From NCBI RefSeq assembly GCF_001577835.2, contig NC_029519.1, positions 81,398,842-81,462,841 of the forward strand: a DNA stretch of 64,000 nt, read 5' to 3'. Numbering within the stretch: position 1 is the first letter of the stretch; every line of letters starts with the position of its first letter. Positions 42,701-54,700 of the stretch are shown here, piece by piece. The DNA comes from Coturnix japonica (Eukaryota > Chordata > Aves > Galliformes > Phasianidae). Below the pieces are notes generated by a model that made no database searches, was not told the DNA's origin, and worked only from the letters and a program-made list of their open reading frames with translations. The position numbers and the translations under genes were made by a program.

Positions 42701-45700
42701 TTGATAAGATTTCTGATGTATCTTTAGGTCACGGTGAGGAATTGTTCCCCTATGAGTGCCAGCCTGTTTCCAGGTACCGTTCATCTTTCAGCACTGAGGA
42801 TGCGCTGTGTGTCTGTCTGCTGGGATTTCAGTTCTGTGCTTCCAAACTGGTTTTGATTTGGAAAATCAGTGTCTAGATCAGCAGCTCTCCTTGTGGGTTG
42901 GCCCAAGGCCTGGCTGTTTGCTGAGACCCGTGGGCTGGCTGTTTGCTGAGGCCAACGCAGGCTGCTTTGCATTTGTTCAGGCATCTCTTAGAGACAGAGG
43001 GGCTGAGCATCAGGAGCAGAAAGGGGAAGAATGAATGGAAAGATGAATGTCAGGAGCATTTTCCTCCTCTCTGCTGAGTCATTAGGAGCTCCAGTGTAAG
43101 GCGAGGGGCTGGAAGGGAGGGAGGTTCTTGGGGGGGCACCCAGCCCATAGCAGGGGGAGGCTGGGAGGGCTCTAAGGTCCCTTCCAACCCAACCTTTCTA
43201 GACTCTGTGATGACTTTATGACTCTAATTGTAGCTTCTTAAAGTGACTATATCCTTCCTGTTAAATATATCTGCATCATTCTCAGCCTGCCTTTTTCCTG
43301 ACAGCCAACGTAATCTGCTTGCTTTCAAAGCTGAGTGGAGTGGAGCAGGATGGTGTGTGGGGTCACGAGGAGTTAAGCAGAGCCTGAACCCCACGCAGGA
43401 TGCTCCTGCGGAGCTGTGGTGTGCAAGCAATAAGGGTTTGGGCAGGAGTGGAGATGTGGGGAAGGTCATGGGGTGTTGGTGGGACAGACTGATGGCTTTA
43501 ATTCCTCATGAATTTACTTGTGGTCTCAGCTCAGAAATGTGTAAGCTTGCAGTTAGCAAGCCTGTAAGCTTGCCAGCATTGCAAAAGGAAGGCAGAGATC
43601 TCCTCACCATGAATTCTTGGCAAGCCCGTGGCATCTGATTGTTAATGTAAGGGCTCTTCAGTGAGCTTGTGCGTTTTGTAGGGCAGCATGAAGGTCAGCG
43701 AGTAGAAACAGAGCAGATAGATCCTGTTGCAGAAATAACCTTGCACAGATCAGACTTGTTTGACTGCTTGTGCGGAATGGAACACCTCACCTGGGAATTC
43801 CTGGTGCTCTGCTTGGGGCTGCACATCCACCAGTGGAACACTGACCTTCTTGATTTGCTGCTATCACAATTGCTTTCCTAAGAGGTTCACAAATGTGACT
43901 CCAAACTGTAAAGTTTCTCATACAACTCAGGCTCAAGTCAAAGCCCTGTTTGAAGCCGTAGGACTTTCTTTCTGTTTATGTGCTAAAAAACATTTGGTCT
44001 GAGCTTTCTGCCCTCCCGTGCAGGAATGGAGAAGACTTCTCTTTAAGAAACAAGGCCACAGAGGCTAACCTTGTGCAGGTTATCTTCTCAGTGCTCCACC
44101 AGGTTAACAGCACAGCCTGACCGCTGCAAGTCATGGCCCTCCCTTGGATTTCCAGCAAGGTGGAAGTGCTACAGCTGAGCTAGGAAGTGTGTGTTACCTT
44201 GACTTGGAGTGGAAGAGCACATTTACATTCAGGACTCCAATTTTCAGAGTTTTCCAATGTCTCTGGTACATGTGGGCTTCGGTTCAGGTATGGGTTTATT
44301 CTGTGGTCCCCGCAGTACTGATAGTAGATGTTCCTTCTGGATCTGCAAGAAAAAAAAGCAACTAACAACAAAAGAACACCCCAAACCCAACCCCAAAAAC
44401 TCCAGGAGCTGCTCATATGTGCTTTGTAATGTGTTGGTCCTGCTTGTTTGCTTCAGAAGCAGCAGCTCAAAAGGAACATCCCATGTTGGTAGCATGCCAT
44501 GAAGTGCTGCGTGCCGGGGAGGCCTGGATGCATTTTGTGTTGGAGAGAAGTCTAAAATAGGCACTGGAAGGGAACCTGGTAGATGACACATCCCCAGCCT
44601 TCCATGAAACACACCAGAGGGGTTGTGCTTTGCTAAAAGCTTCCGATAGTGCTGTATGTGAAAGTGGAAGGTGAACTCTTTTGCAGTGAGTAGTAGGGGG
44701 GAGAGAAAAACCCACAGTTCTTTCATCATCCTTTATTTGTCTGTGCTTCATCATTGTTTGTCCTCTTGCTTGCTTTTCTTATTTTAAACTGAAGATGTAA
44801 AAATCTGAAGCAAGTAACAAAGTGTTTTCTCCTGGGAAGGGTGATGTAATTGAATTCTTCTCAGATTCTTCAGAGTAATAGAAATCCTTGCAAAGGAAGC
44901 TAGAAGTAAAGGAGCATGTTGTTGTTTTCCCTACAAATAGCTGGTTTTGGGGGCATGGAGGTGAGGTTAAATGCCACTCGTTAATGAGGAGAACCCAAGC
45001 ACCATGAAATAACTTGTAGCTGGGATGTGGTGCGTGGCTGAGTTTGGCCTTCAGGCTCAGTTCTTCACACTGCCCTTCCTGAAGGGATCCGTGTCCTATC
45101 CAGGGTTTTGCTCACGCAGCTGGAGAGAATTATTGGGATTATTTTTTCCGGAGCATTTTTAGTGCTGATGGGCAGAACTGAGTCTGGCAGACTCCACTTA
45201 AAGCCTGGCGTGCAGGATGCTCGGTTAGGGTGTGAGGTTAATTAATCCTCATTGAGCTAGTTAGGATGTGCTTTCGTTTTTATTGCTAACTATAAATAAT
45301 GACGGTAAGGGATAATTGGATTACAAGAGCAAAACATGAGGGACGTGGCTGCTTTAGTGCCTGTTAAGCTACCTGGCTGCACTCTATCTTTAACCTTTAA
45401 GAGGTAATAACAACACAATCGTGTTTAATTACACTTGTGGGTAAAGCTGCAATGCAAAGGTTAGAAGCAGGGGCAAGGACAGAAAAACAAATGGAAGCTG
45501 GAAATAAAAGCAGGAAGTGTAGCTCAGGCTGCCCAGGGCCCCATCCATGGCCTTGGGCACCTTGGGCCCCATCCTTGGCCTTGAGATGGGGCACCTTCAA
45601 CTCTGAGCAGCAGCACCAGGGCCTTACTGCGCACTGAGTAAAGCATTCCCCCCTAATATCTAACCTAAATCTCCCATCTTTGAATTAAAAGCCATTTTCC

Positions 45701-48700
45701 CTTGCCCTGTTGCTATCTGCCCATGTAAAAAGTCAATCTTGGTGACATACCCTTCTGGGGAACCATCTCCTACCATAGGGCATCCAGCTGCTGAGTGAGC
45801 TGACAGATCTAGCGCTCTTATATGTGCAAGCAAAGCAGACAACGATGATATTCACATTATGAATAATGGACAAACTTGTCAAATACATGAAGAGTGCTAT
45901 GTATCTTAATATATATTCAGCCATTGCATATAAAGATATTTTTCCTATATCATGGCCATGATATAGGAATCCTCCATATCAATTTAGGGCTGTGGAAAGG
46001 CCGGCACTCCTTCCTTATCTAAGAAATGTGAGTGGCTGTGGCTGGCCCTGGGGTGATGATGGCACTGTCTCCATCAGCTCCCATTGGAATTCTTGCAATC
46101 CCTATGATGAGTGCCTGGCCTTGGGATCTGCCCATCTGCGTGCTGGAGGCTGGGCTGAAAATGCAAGAACCACGTGAGAACTTCTGTCATGCATGAGAAA
46201 TGTGAGCTGCTTCGTGATGGTGACTTGCAGGCAAACACATCTGTCCTATTTTTGGTTGACTGAACTGTTGCCCAGGGATGACTTTATTCCCTAAAATGTC
46301 TTTGTATGTATGAAAAATACAGAGTATTTCTTTCACTCTTTCATTTTTTTTTTCCCTCACTCCTCATCCATTACTTGCAAAATACCTGCATCAGTGGGAT
46401 GTTTGCAGCCAGTCCCACAGCCGATACTGGTCTTGTGGACTGGGTTAAAGCTATTGGGTGTACACAGGGGGAATTTATCAGTGTGAATAGCCAGGATCTT
46501 TGAAAGAAACTCTCTTGCTGGGGAGGGATATTACAAACAGATACAATTCCATTGCCAAAACTGAAGACTGCCATGAAAAACCTGCCACCTCCATCAGCAG
46601 TACGGTAAAAATGACTTCACGTTGGCAGAGAAGCAGGATGAAAATCTGCTGGTTTCAGGCTAATTGCATTTTGGAATGTTTTCTGTGTAAGATTTGTAGG
46701 TTGTAACATACAAGACGTATTGTCCGCTTGCCTGCTGTCTGCTGGGAGACAGAGAAGAACGTGTGGATCTGGATTTGGAACCGCTCAATGCATTGGGCAT
46801 CGCCTATGTGGTTGACTGGTGGCATTGGGTATGGCTGAGTGGTTGACTGGTTGCATTGGCCATGGCCTGGTAGTTGGCTGGTTGTGTTGGCCATGGCTGG
46901 GTGGTTTACTGGTTGCGTTGGCCATGGCCTGGTGGTTGACTGGTAACGTTGGCCATGGCCTGGTAGTTGGCTGGTTGCGTTGGCCATGGCCTGGTAGTTG
47001 GCTGGTTGCATTGGCCATGGCTGGGTGGTTTACTGGTTGCGTTGGCCATGGCCTGGTAGTTGACTGGTTGCGTTGGCCATGGCCTGGTAGTTGGCTGGTT
47101 GCATTGGCCATGGCCTGGTAGTTGGCTGGTTGCATTGGCCATGGCCTGGCAGTTGGCTGGTTGCGTTGGCCATGGCTGGGCAGTCAACTGGTGGCACATG
47201 GGAGGTGACTTGGGGGTGTGGTGCTTTCTGAGGCTCTTAGACTCACCTCCAGCATCTGTCAGCAGTCCATATACAAGATTTGGTCTCCCAACTCCTAAAT
47301 TGCATAATGCAAAAGCTGTTTGGAAATGGTTGTCTTATCAACCAGTTGGTTGGGCATCACTAGCGTGAAAGTTAGAGTCTAGTAATGGCATGTTGTAGTG
47401 AATGTGAGGACAAATGGGTTGCTCTTATTCTATTTTTTACTTTTATTTTTGGGACAATTTGCATGCTTAAAATAGCAAAAAAATTCCAATTATTTCCCGT
47501 TTCCTGGTAGGTTGTTTCCTCTTTGTTCAGAGGATTTGGACACAAGCGTGACCACTCAGTTTCAGGTACTGTGGCCTCTTTCAGCTAGAAAATCTTATAT
47601 ACCTCTTTATGTGACTGGATCCTTAAACCTCTGTGCTTGAGGCCCTTTGTGAAAACCCTTCTCCTTCCCCCTCCTGAAACACAAGCAGGAGGGCTGGTTT
47701 TTCACTTTGACAGACTTTCTGCTGCTCTTTAATGAGCTCTTGACATGCTTTTTTTTTTTTCTTTTCCCGAGTCTCCTTAATGTGGATCATATTTTTAGAG
47801 CAGCTCATACTTGAAGCTGTGCAAAGTTGATTGCTCAGCTGTGCGCTCCCCCATCTGAGCCAGCTGAAAATAACCTGTCCCCAGGGGTGGGCAGGAGCAC
47901 GAGGTCAGCTCCATGCTCAGCCCCGATCACCTGCATCTCCTTTGTGTGCAAGAGATTGGCAGTTTAGGGATTTATATTGTTCTCCTGGATGGGATGCAGA
48001 AGCTGAGAGGGGATGTAGGAGCTGATGGAAGCTCAGAGATGAAAATGGGGAGCTGAAATTAGGCTACGAGCCCAATAGCTCAGGTAAGGCATTGCTGCAG
48101 CTGGGGCTGTCCCTTAGTACCCATGGCAGCTGTTTAGGATTTGCTTGGATCTACATGCTGCTCGAATATCAGCTGGGAACCACAGCCTTCTGTATGGGCA
48201 GGAGGTGGGTGAAGGCCGATGGGCTGTGCCGTGTGAGAGGGACAAACCCTGTCTGAGCGTGGGAGGTGGAACTCATAAACAGTCGATTGTCCTCATCTAA
48301 TCAGCAGCCCTATTTTTACACATCCTGCTCTGTGTTGATGGCTTTTCTCTTTTTTTTTGTTATTTGTTTTAACTCGAAGCAAAGCACTACTATGTTTTTC
48401 CTCTTGCCCGCTTCCCAAACAGGAAAAGTCAGAGCTTTATTTTTTCCTCTCAAGGAAGGACTCTAAATGGCTGCTGAATGACACGCGTATTTTGACAAGG
48501 CAAAAGTGTAAATAGGTACAGAATGGGAAGGTTGGAAGGGGCCTTAAAGCCCCTTCAGCCCCAACACGTCCAGGGATGGGGCAGCAGTGCCAGGGCCTCA
48601 CCTCTGAGTGAAGTTTCCTTTTTACATCTAACCTAAATCTCCCTTCTTTTATTTTAAAGCCATTCCTGCTTGCTCTGTCATTATCAACCATGTAAAAAGT

Positions 48701-51700
48701 TGGTTCTCCTCCTGTTTATTTGCTCCATTTAGGTACTGGATGGCTGCAATGAGGTCTCTCCAGAGACTTCTCTATTCCAGGCTGTACAAGCCCAGCTCCC
48801 TCAGCCTGTCTTCATAGGGGAGGTGTTCCAGCCCTCTGATCATCTTCGTGATCCTCCTCTGGATCCATCTACTTCCATCAGCACAATGAGCCCCATCCCT
48901 TGGAAGTGCCCAAGGCCATGGATGGGGCCCTGGGCAGCCTGAGCTGCTTGTGGGCTGGATGGAGTGGGGCTGGGGAGGCTGCAAGGTCCCTTACAACCCA
49001 AGCCATCCTATGTGTCTATGATAATACTAAGTCTCTAAGCTCTGTCAGTGCACTAACAGCCGACCCATTGCGGCTGCCTCCTGCTGTGGGCAAGGGATGA
49101 GTGTTAGAGCTCCATGCTTCAGTTCTTTGTTTTCTTCGTGTCTGCTTTTTCTTCTTAATTCTCCCACTGGGGACACTGAGGTCCTTTGAAGCAAATTGGC
49201 CCTAGGCCTGAGACATTACACGTTGCCTTTTTAAAATTCCTTTTGCACTATCAGTTGGACACAGCACCCTTCGCTTCCTGTCCTAAATAGCTGCAGTGGG
49301 TTGCTTTGTTCTGCTGCAGTGATAGCTGTGCACGGAGCAGCACACAGAGGTAGAGCCTGAAGACTCTCTAGGAACCCTTATACAAGAGGCGCCATCATTT
49401 GGGGCTATTAGGATTCATTTTTGCTGAAAGCACTTAAAAAAAACCCCAATCTGAGCTGTTTGCCTTTCAGAATGGTTCTGTTTTTGATATCTATTGCATG
49501 AGGGGGATGCACTGGGGCTGATGTTGATCTTGGAGGTCTTTTCCAGTCTTTGTGGGCAATCCATAGAGTCATCACTTTGTTGATGGGGCTGTTGGGTGTA
49601 AGGAGTGCAAATATGCATCCACAGGTTGTTAAGGAATGCTCAGTGCTTTGTGCAGCTCCAGGCTCAATCCAGACCCAATTCACACCGCTGCTATCTGTGC
49701 TGTGGAGCCCACTCCCTCCATAGAGCTGTGAGGGTTGGTGCAGCTCAGCAGCAGGGAGATGGATGTTAAATCAGAATGGTTTCAACATAGAAGCTGATGG
49801 ACAGATGCCTACAGCAGCATTCTGTGTTCAGCCTCCCTTCGTAGCACTCTGCTTTCCTTGGCAGCGTTGATAGGGTTTTGTTTTCTCTTTCAAAAGGCTG
49901 AAGGAACTATTAATTTATCTCCTCTGACCTTTGCACAATGCAGGTCATAAATTCCCAAATAAAGGCTCTGACCTTTGCTTGAGCTTCAGTACAGGATCAC
50001 AGAATGGCCTGGGCTGGAAGAGACCTCAAGGATCACGAAGCTCCAACTCCACCACCACAGGCAGGGCTATCAACCTCCACATTTAATAGCAGACCAGGCT
50101 GTTCAGGGCCTTATCAACCTGGCCTTCAACACCTCCAGGGATGGACGAGGCATCCACAGCCTCTCTGGGCAGCTATTCCAGCACTTCATCACTCCAAACT
50201 AAACTTTCCTTCTTTAAGCCTTGAATCAATTGAAAGTCAGCATCCCCTGTCTATACACAGGTTGGTGTTTTCTATCTGTTAACACTGTCAGCAAACTGAA
50301 CTGGGTCTGAAGTTCTTGTAGCTTCATTTTTCTGCCTGTCTATGGCCCTGAAGATGAATGGCTGTGGCTGTTTGAGTCCAGAACAAGTTTGCTTTATATT
50401 TTGTCTTAACTTTCAGCATGGCTTTTTCATTAAGCTGTAACACAGCAAGCTGTCTGCTCTCATAACAGCAGACGTAAATAGGAGGTAAAATCTTCACGCC
50501 TGTTTCTCAGTCTGGCACTTCTTAACTAAATCCTTTTAAAGAACAGAGTGCTTGTTTCTCAGGTACCTGGCACGAGTAGAAACATATCCCAGATGTTTTC
50601 TGAAACATGATGTGCTTTTAAAACAAACTCAGATCTCTGCTTTTGTAATATATATACTTATATTTAAACATTTTCCCTTCTATTGCCAGTTCATTTCAAC
50701 CACACAGGTGCTCTGGGGAAAGCAGTGACTGAATGCTCTAGGGAGACCTCATTGTGGCCTTCCAGTACTTGAAGGGAGCGTATAAACAGGAGGGGGAATG
50801 GCTGTTTGTGAGGGTGGACAGTGATAGCACAGTTTTAAACTGAGACAGGGGAGGTTTAGGTTAGATATTAAGAGGAATTTTTTCATATAGAGGGTGGTGA
50901 TGCATTGGAACAGGTTGCCCAAGGAGGCTGTGGATGCCCCATCCCTGCAGGCATTCAAGGCCAGGCTGGATGTGGCTCTGGGCAGCCTGGGCTGCTGGTT
51001 GGCGACCCTGCACACAGCAGGGGGTTGAAACCAGATGATCCTTGTGGTCCTTTTCAACCCAGGCAATCCTATCAGTCTATGGATCATGTTATCATTAAGG
51101 TTGGAAGAGACCTCGAAGATCCCCAACCCATCCCACTGACCACATCCCCCAGTGCCACATCTCCATGGTTCTGGATGGGGATGGTGACCCAGTGCTGTGT
51201 TCTCCTGATCAAAGCTGGCTCTGCTTTGCTTTTCTTGTCTACAGGGCCTGCCATGGTGGCCTCAGTCCTTGCTGGCTCCTTCTGCACTCCCCTCTACTGG
51301 ATAGCAATATTACAGGCTAAGAAACAGTGTTCTGTGTGTAATTGTTTATATACATTGTGTATAACCTTTTCCATTGGCTTAGTCCTTCATCTTTTCCAAA
51401 TCTGTTGTTGGCACATAAAAACTTAAGATTTCCTTTGGTGCCATCAAGTGGCAAACTGCAGTACTGTTGCTTGGCTGAGATGAGGAGGAGCGCTGGATGC
51501 TGCAGTCATGGAGCTGCCCTTCTGATGAAGGGAGTGTGGCCAAATCCCACTGGACACATCTGTATGTGGGCAGCATTCAGCCTCTGGGTGTCCCGAATCA
51601 CTTTACAGCCTCTGCATCATTTCCAGACAGTCTAATCTCCCACTGCAGGTCCTTCAAGAGGACATATCTCTTGTTATTAATATAAAAACTCTTTCCCTTC

Positions 51701-54700
51701 ATGTATGGAAGAGGTTCAGGATCTTCCAGCTGTTCCATCTGGGTTTCCATCTTTGCTTTGCTGGGCTTGCAAGCAAAGGACTGCTCAGCACGGAGCCCTT
51801 ATCATAGGGCTGCTCAGCAGCTGTGGGACGAGCAACCCCATCAGGCTGAGCCCCTTGGTTACAGTCTAAGCTGTCTTCATGCATCGTGAACTGCTTTATT
51901 GCCATTAAGGAAAAAACCCAATTGCAATTCACTGCGATTAATCGTAATTAGCACCGTTGTTTGGAATAGGGAAATGTCTCCCTGACTGAGAGGAGGAGGT
52001 GGAGGAGGGTGTGAGTGTGACTCAGCCCCTTTGTGACAGTCACCATCAGATGGGGGATGAGTTTGGATAGTTCATGAGCAACCACCGCCACTGGGAGCAC
52101 ACGAGGGAATTTCCCCGCTGCCGAGAACAATGGTTGGCAATGGGCTCCTGCAAACAGGGCAAGAAGAAAGGATGAGACCTTTTGAACAACTTGGCCATGG
52201 GTTTTTAGGCTGTGTGTGTGGCCTGGGATGGCTGTAGTTTCCCCCAGCCCTTACTTGCTGCCACTCAGCCTTGCACAAGGGCACTTGTACCTTTACCTGT
52301 GCAGGTGGTATGGGCAGCTTGGGCTCATTATAACAGCACCACTTTAGGAAATATATACCAGGACAGCCTGTTATACCTGGAGTTTTCCTGTGCTGAAGCT
52401 GCTGGCCTGGGTTGTAAAGGACCACAAGGATCATCTGGTTTCAACCCCCTGCTATGTGCAGGGTCACCAACCAGCAGCCCAGGCTGCCCAGAGCCACATC
52501 CAGCCTGGCCTTGAATGCCTGCAGGGATGGGGCATCCACAGCCTCCTTGGGCAACCTGTTCCAGTGCGTCACCACCCTCTATATGAAAAAATTCCTCTTA
52601 ATATCTAACCTAAACCTCCCCTGTCTCAGTTTAAAACCATTCCCCCTTGTCCAATCACCATCCACCCTTGTAAAAGCTCACCAAGCTGGCCTTGCTTGGC
52701 TTTCCTGCATGCTAAAAAGCCAATTATGCCTTGTTTGAAGCCGAGCCTCAGTGCAGTTTGGCTGCAGTGACACAGGGTGGCGGTGCCACTTAAAGCTCTG
52801 CTGGCCCAGGGGCTGGGCTGATGGCTTTGGGCTGCTGTCAGCAGGTCTGTGTCCCTTTGGTGGCTCTGAATTACCTTGCTCTGTGTATCTGCTTCTCTTG
52901 TGTGCTCCATAAGCATGTTTCATGTCTGGTGCATTAAGCTCTTGTCAGCACATCTTGCATGGGACTTCTTCTCTTTGTGCTGCTTTTGGATGAATGCTGG
53001 CCTGAAAGATTGCTTAGAGCGTGCTCTCACATTGCTCCTGCAGTGCTGCTGACCCCATGGCCTTACTTTAGCTGCTCCCGACAGTCTGGGTGCCACTTCT
53101 CTTACAGGTCTTTGCATGGGACTAAGCACTGCATAAACATCCCCAATCCCAGCCTCCCAAAGGAATAGGAGAACAGCTCTTAAAAGGAGAACAGCTCAGT
53201 GTCTGAGTGCTGAGTCAGACTGAGGCATTTCTCAGCCTGTGGCCAGACAGCTGGGAGGAGCTGAGAACCAGCGTCTGTACCATGTATCACCTCCAGCTAT
53301 CTCACACCGAAAGGCAAGCTGGCCCATGAGAATCAGTGTTATGCAAGTATTGCTGACTAGGCTGGCTCCCTCTGCTTGGTTTTTGTCTGCTTGTAGTGAT
53401 CCCTTGAAGAAATCCTTCTTGGAAGTCTTTGTAGGGCTGGGGAGAGTCTGAATAATTGCCCCTTATTGTATAGGAGATGGGCAGCGTCTGGTTCCAGGAA
53501 GGAATATACTGTAGGGTGGTGTTTATGGGAGATGTGAGGGGCTGATTTTTGTGTGACTGTGCTTTGTGCATCTCTTATGCCTCCTTTGCACAAGAAAACT
53601 CTGCAGAAATAGCATGTAGAGCTACTGAATAAGGCAGAGTGTAGAATGATCCACCTCTCCCTGCAAGCATTCAAGGCCAGGCTGGATGGGGCTGCAAGCA
53701 GCCTGCTTAAAGGGAAGCATCCCTATAGCAGGGGGTTGGAACGAGGTGATCTTAAAGGCCCCTTCCAACCCAAAGCATTCTCTGCTTCTGTAGCATCTCT
53801 GATATTGGAAAAGGCCTCCAAGACCATTGCATACCCAGAATGTGGTTGGACTTGATGGCCATGAAGGTCTTTTCCAACCTAAACGATGCTGTGATTCAGG
53901 GATGCTGTGTTTGTAGGCAGGTTTCTGGGTCCTTGTGCTGTTCCCCACCCTTGCAGAGCACTTCCTCATCTTGGAAATGCGATGCCTTTGTGTAATTAAG
54001 GTCAAATAAGTGTATGAAATGCCAACAGTGAAGACATGCTTTCAGTCTCAAGCTTTCTGCTATTGAGACACCCGTCATCAGCACGATGTGAAATTACTTT
54101 TCCAGTATTTGGGTGCCTTCTGATGTTTTGTTGGACTAATTTGTTCTAGCTGAGGTGTGAATATATGGCAGAACTGTCTGCCAAAATAAACAAAACCACA
54201 TCTCATCGCTCCTTGGCGCTGCTCCTTCCGAGTGATTAAAGGCTGCAATATCAGCTCCTTCCTTCCCAGCTGGGGAAAGAACTGCAGGAAAGCAGAAGTT
54301 CAGAGCATTCCCAAAAACGGGACCCTCAAAAATGGGGTTAATCATAGGAAGTGGGTTGAGATAAGGAGGGGTGCCAGCTCCGGTCATGTTATCAGCCTAC
54401 TGCACCTGCTTAGATGGTGCCTCTTATTGTCCTCACTGGGAGATGTTCTGATAGTGGAGGTAACATCCTATCACACTGTGGATCTTGGGCTAAAACTGGT
54501 CCTGATGCTTCTGAGTTCTGTCTCAAAGGGTATTTGGGTTTGGACATCTTCCTAATGTATTTGACAGAGATGTGGAAGCCTCAGAGTCATTGAGTTCCTC
54601 ATGAGAGTGACTCCACTGCTTCCCTGGTTCCCTGATCTCAGTGTCCTGCCATACTATCTCCATCCCTTGAACTTCTGGTCTCATTTTTTGGTACATCTTG

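Noticed and set aside
46655-47368. Frames with repeated GHGQRNQ / GHGLVVGWL motifs
   Set aside because: 31-bp minisatellite read in rotating frames.
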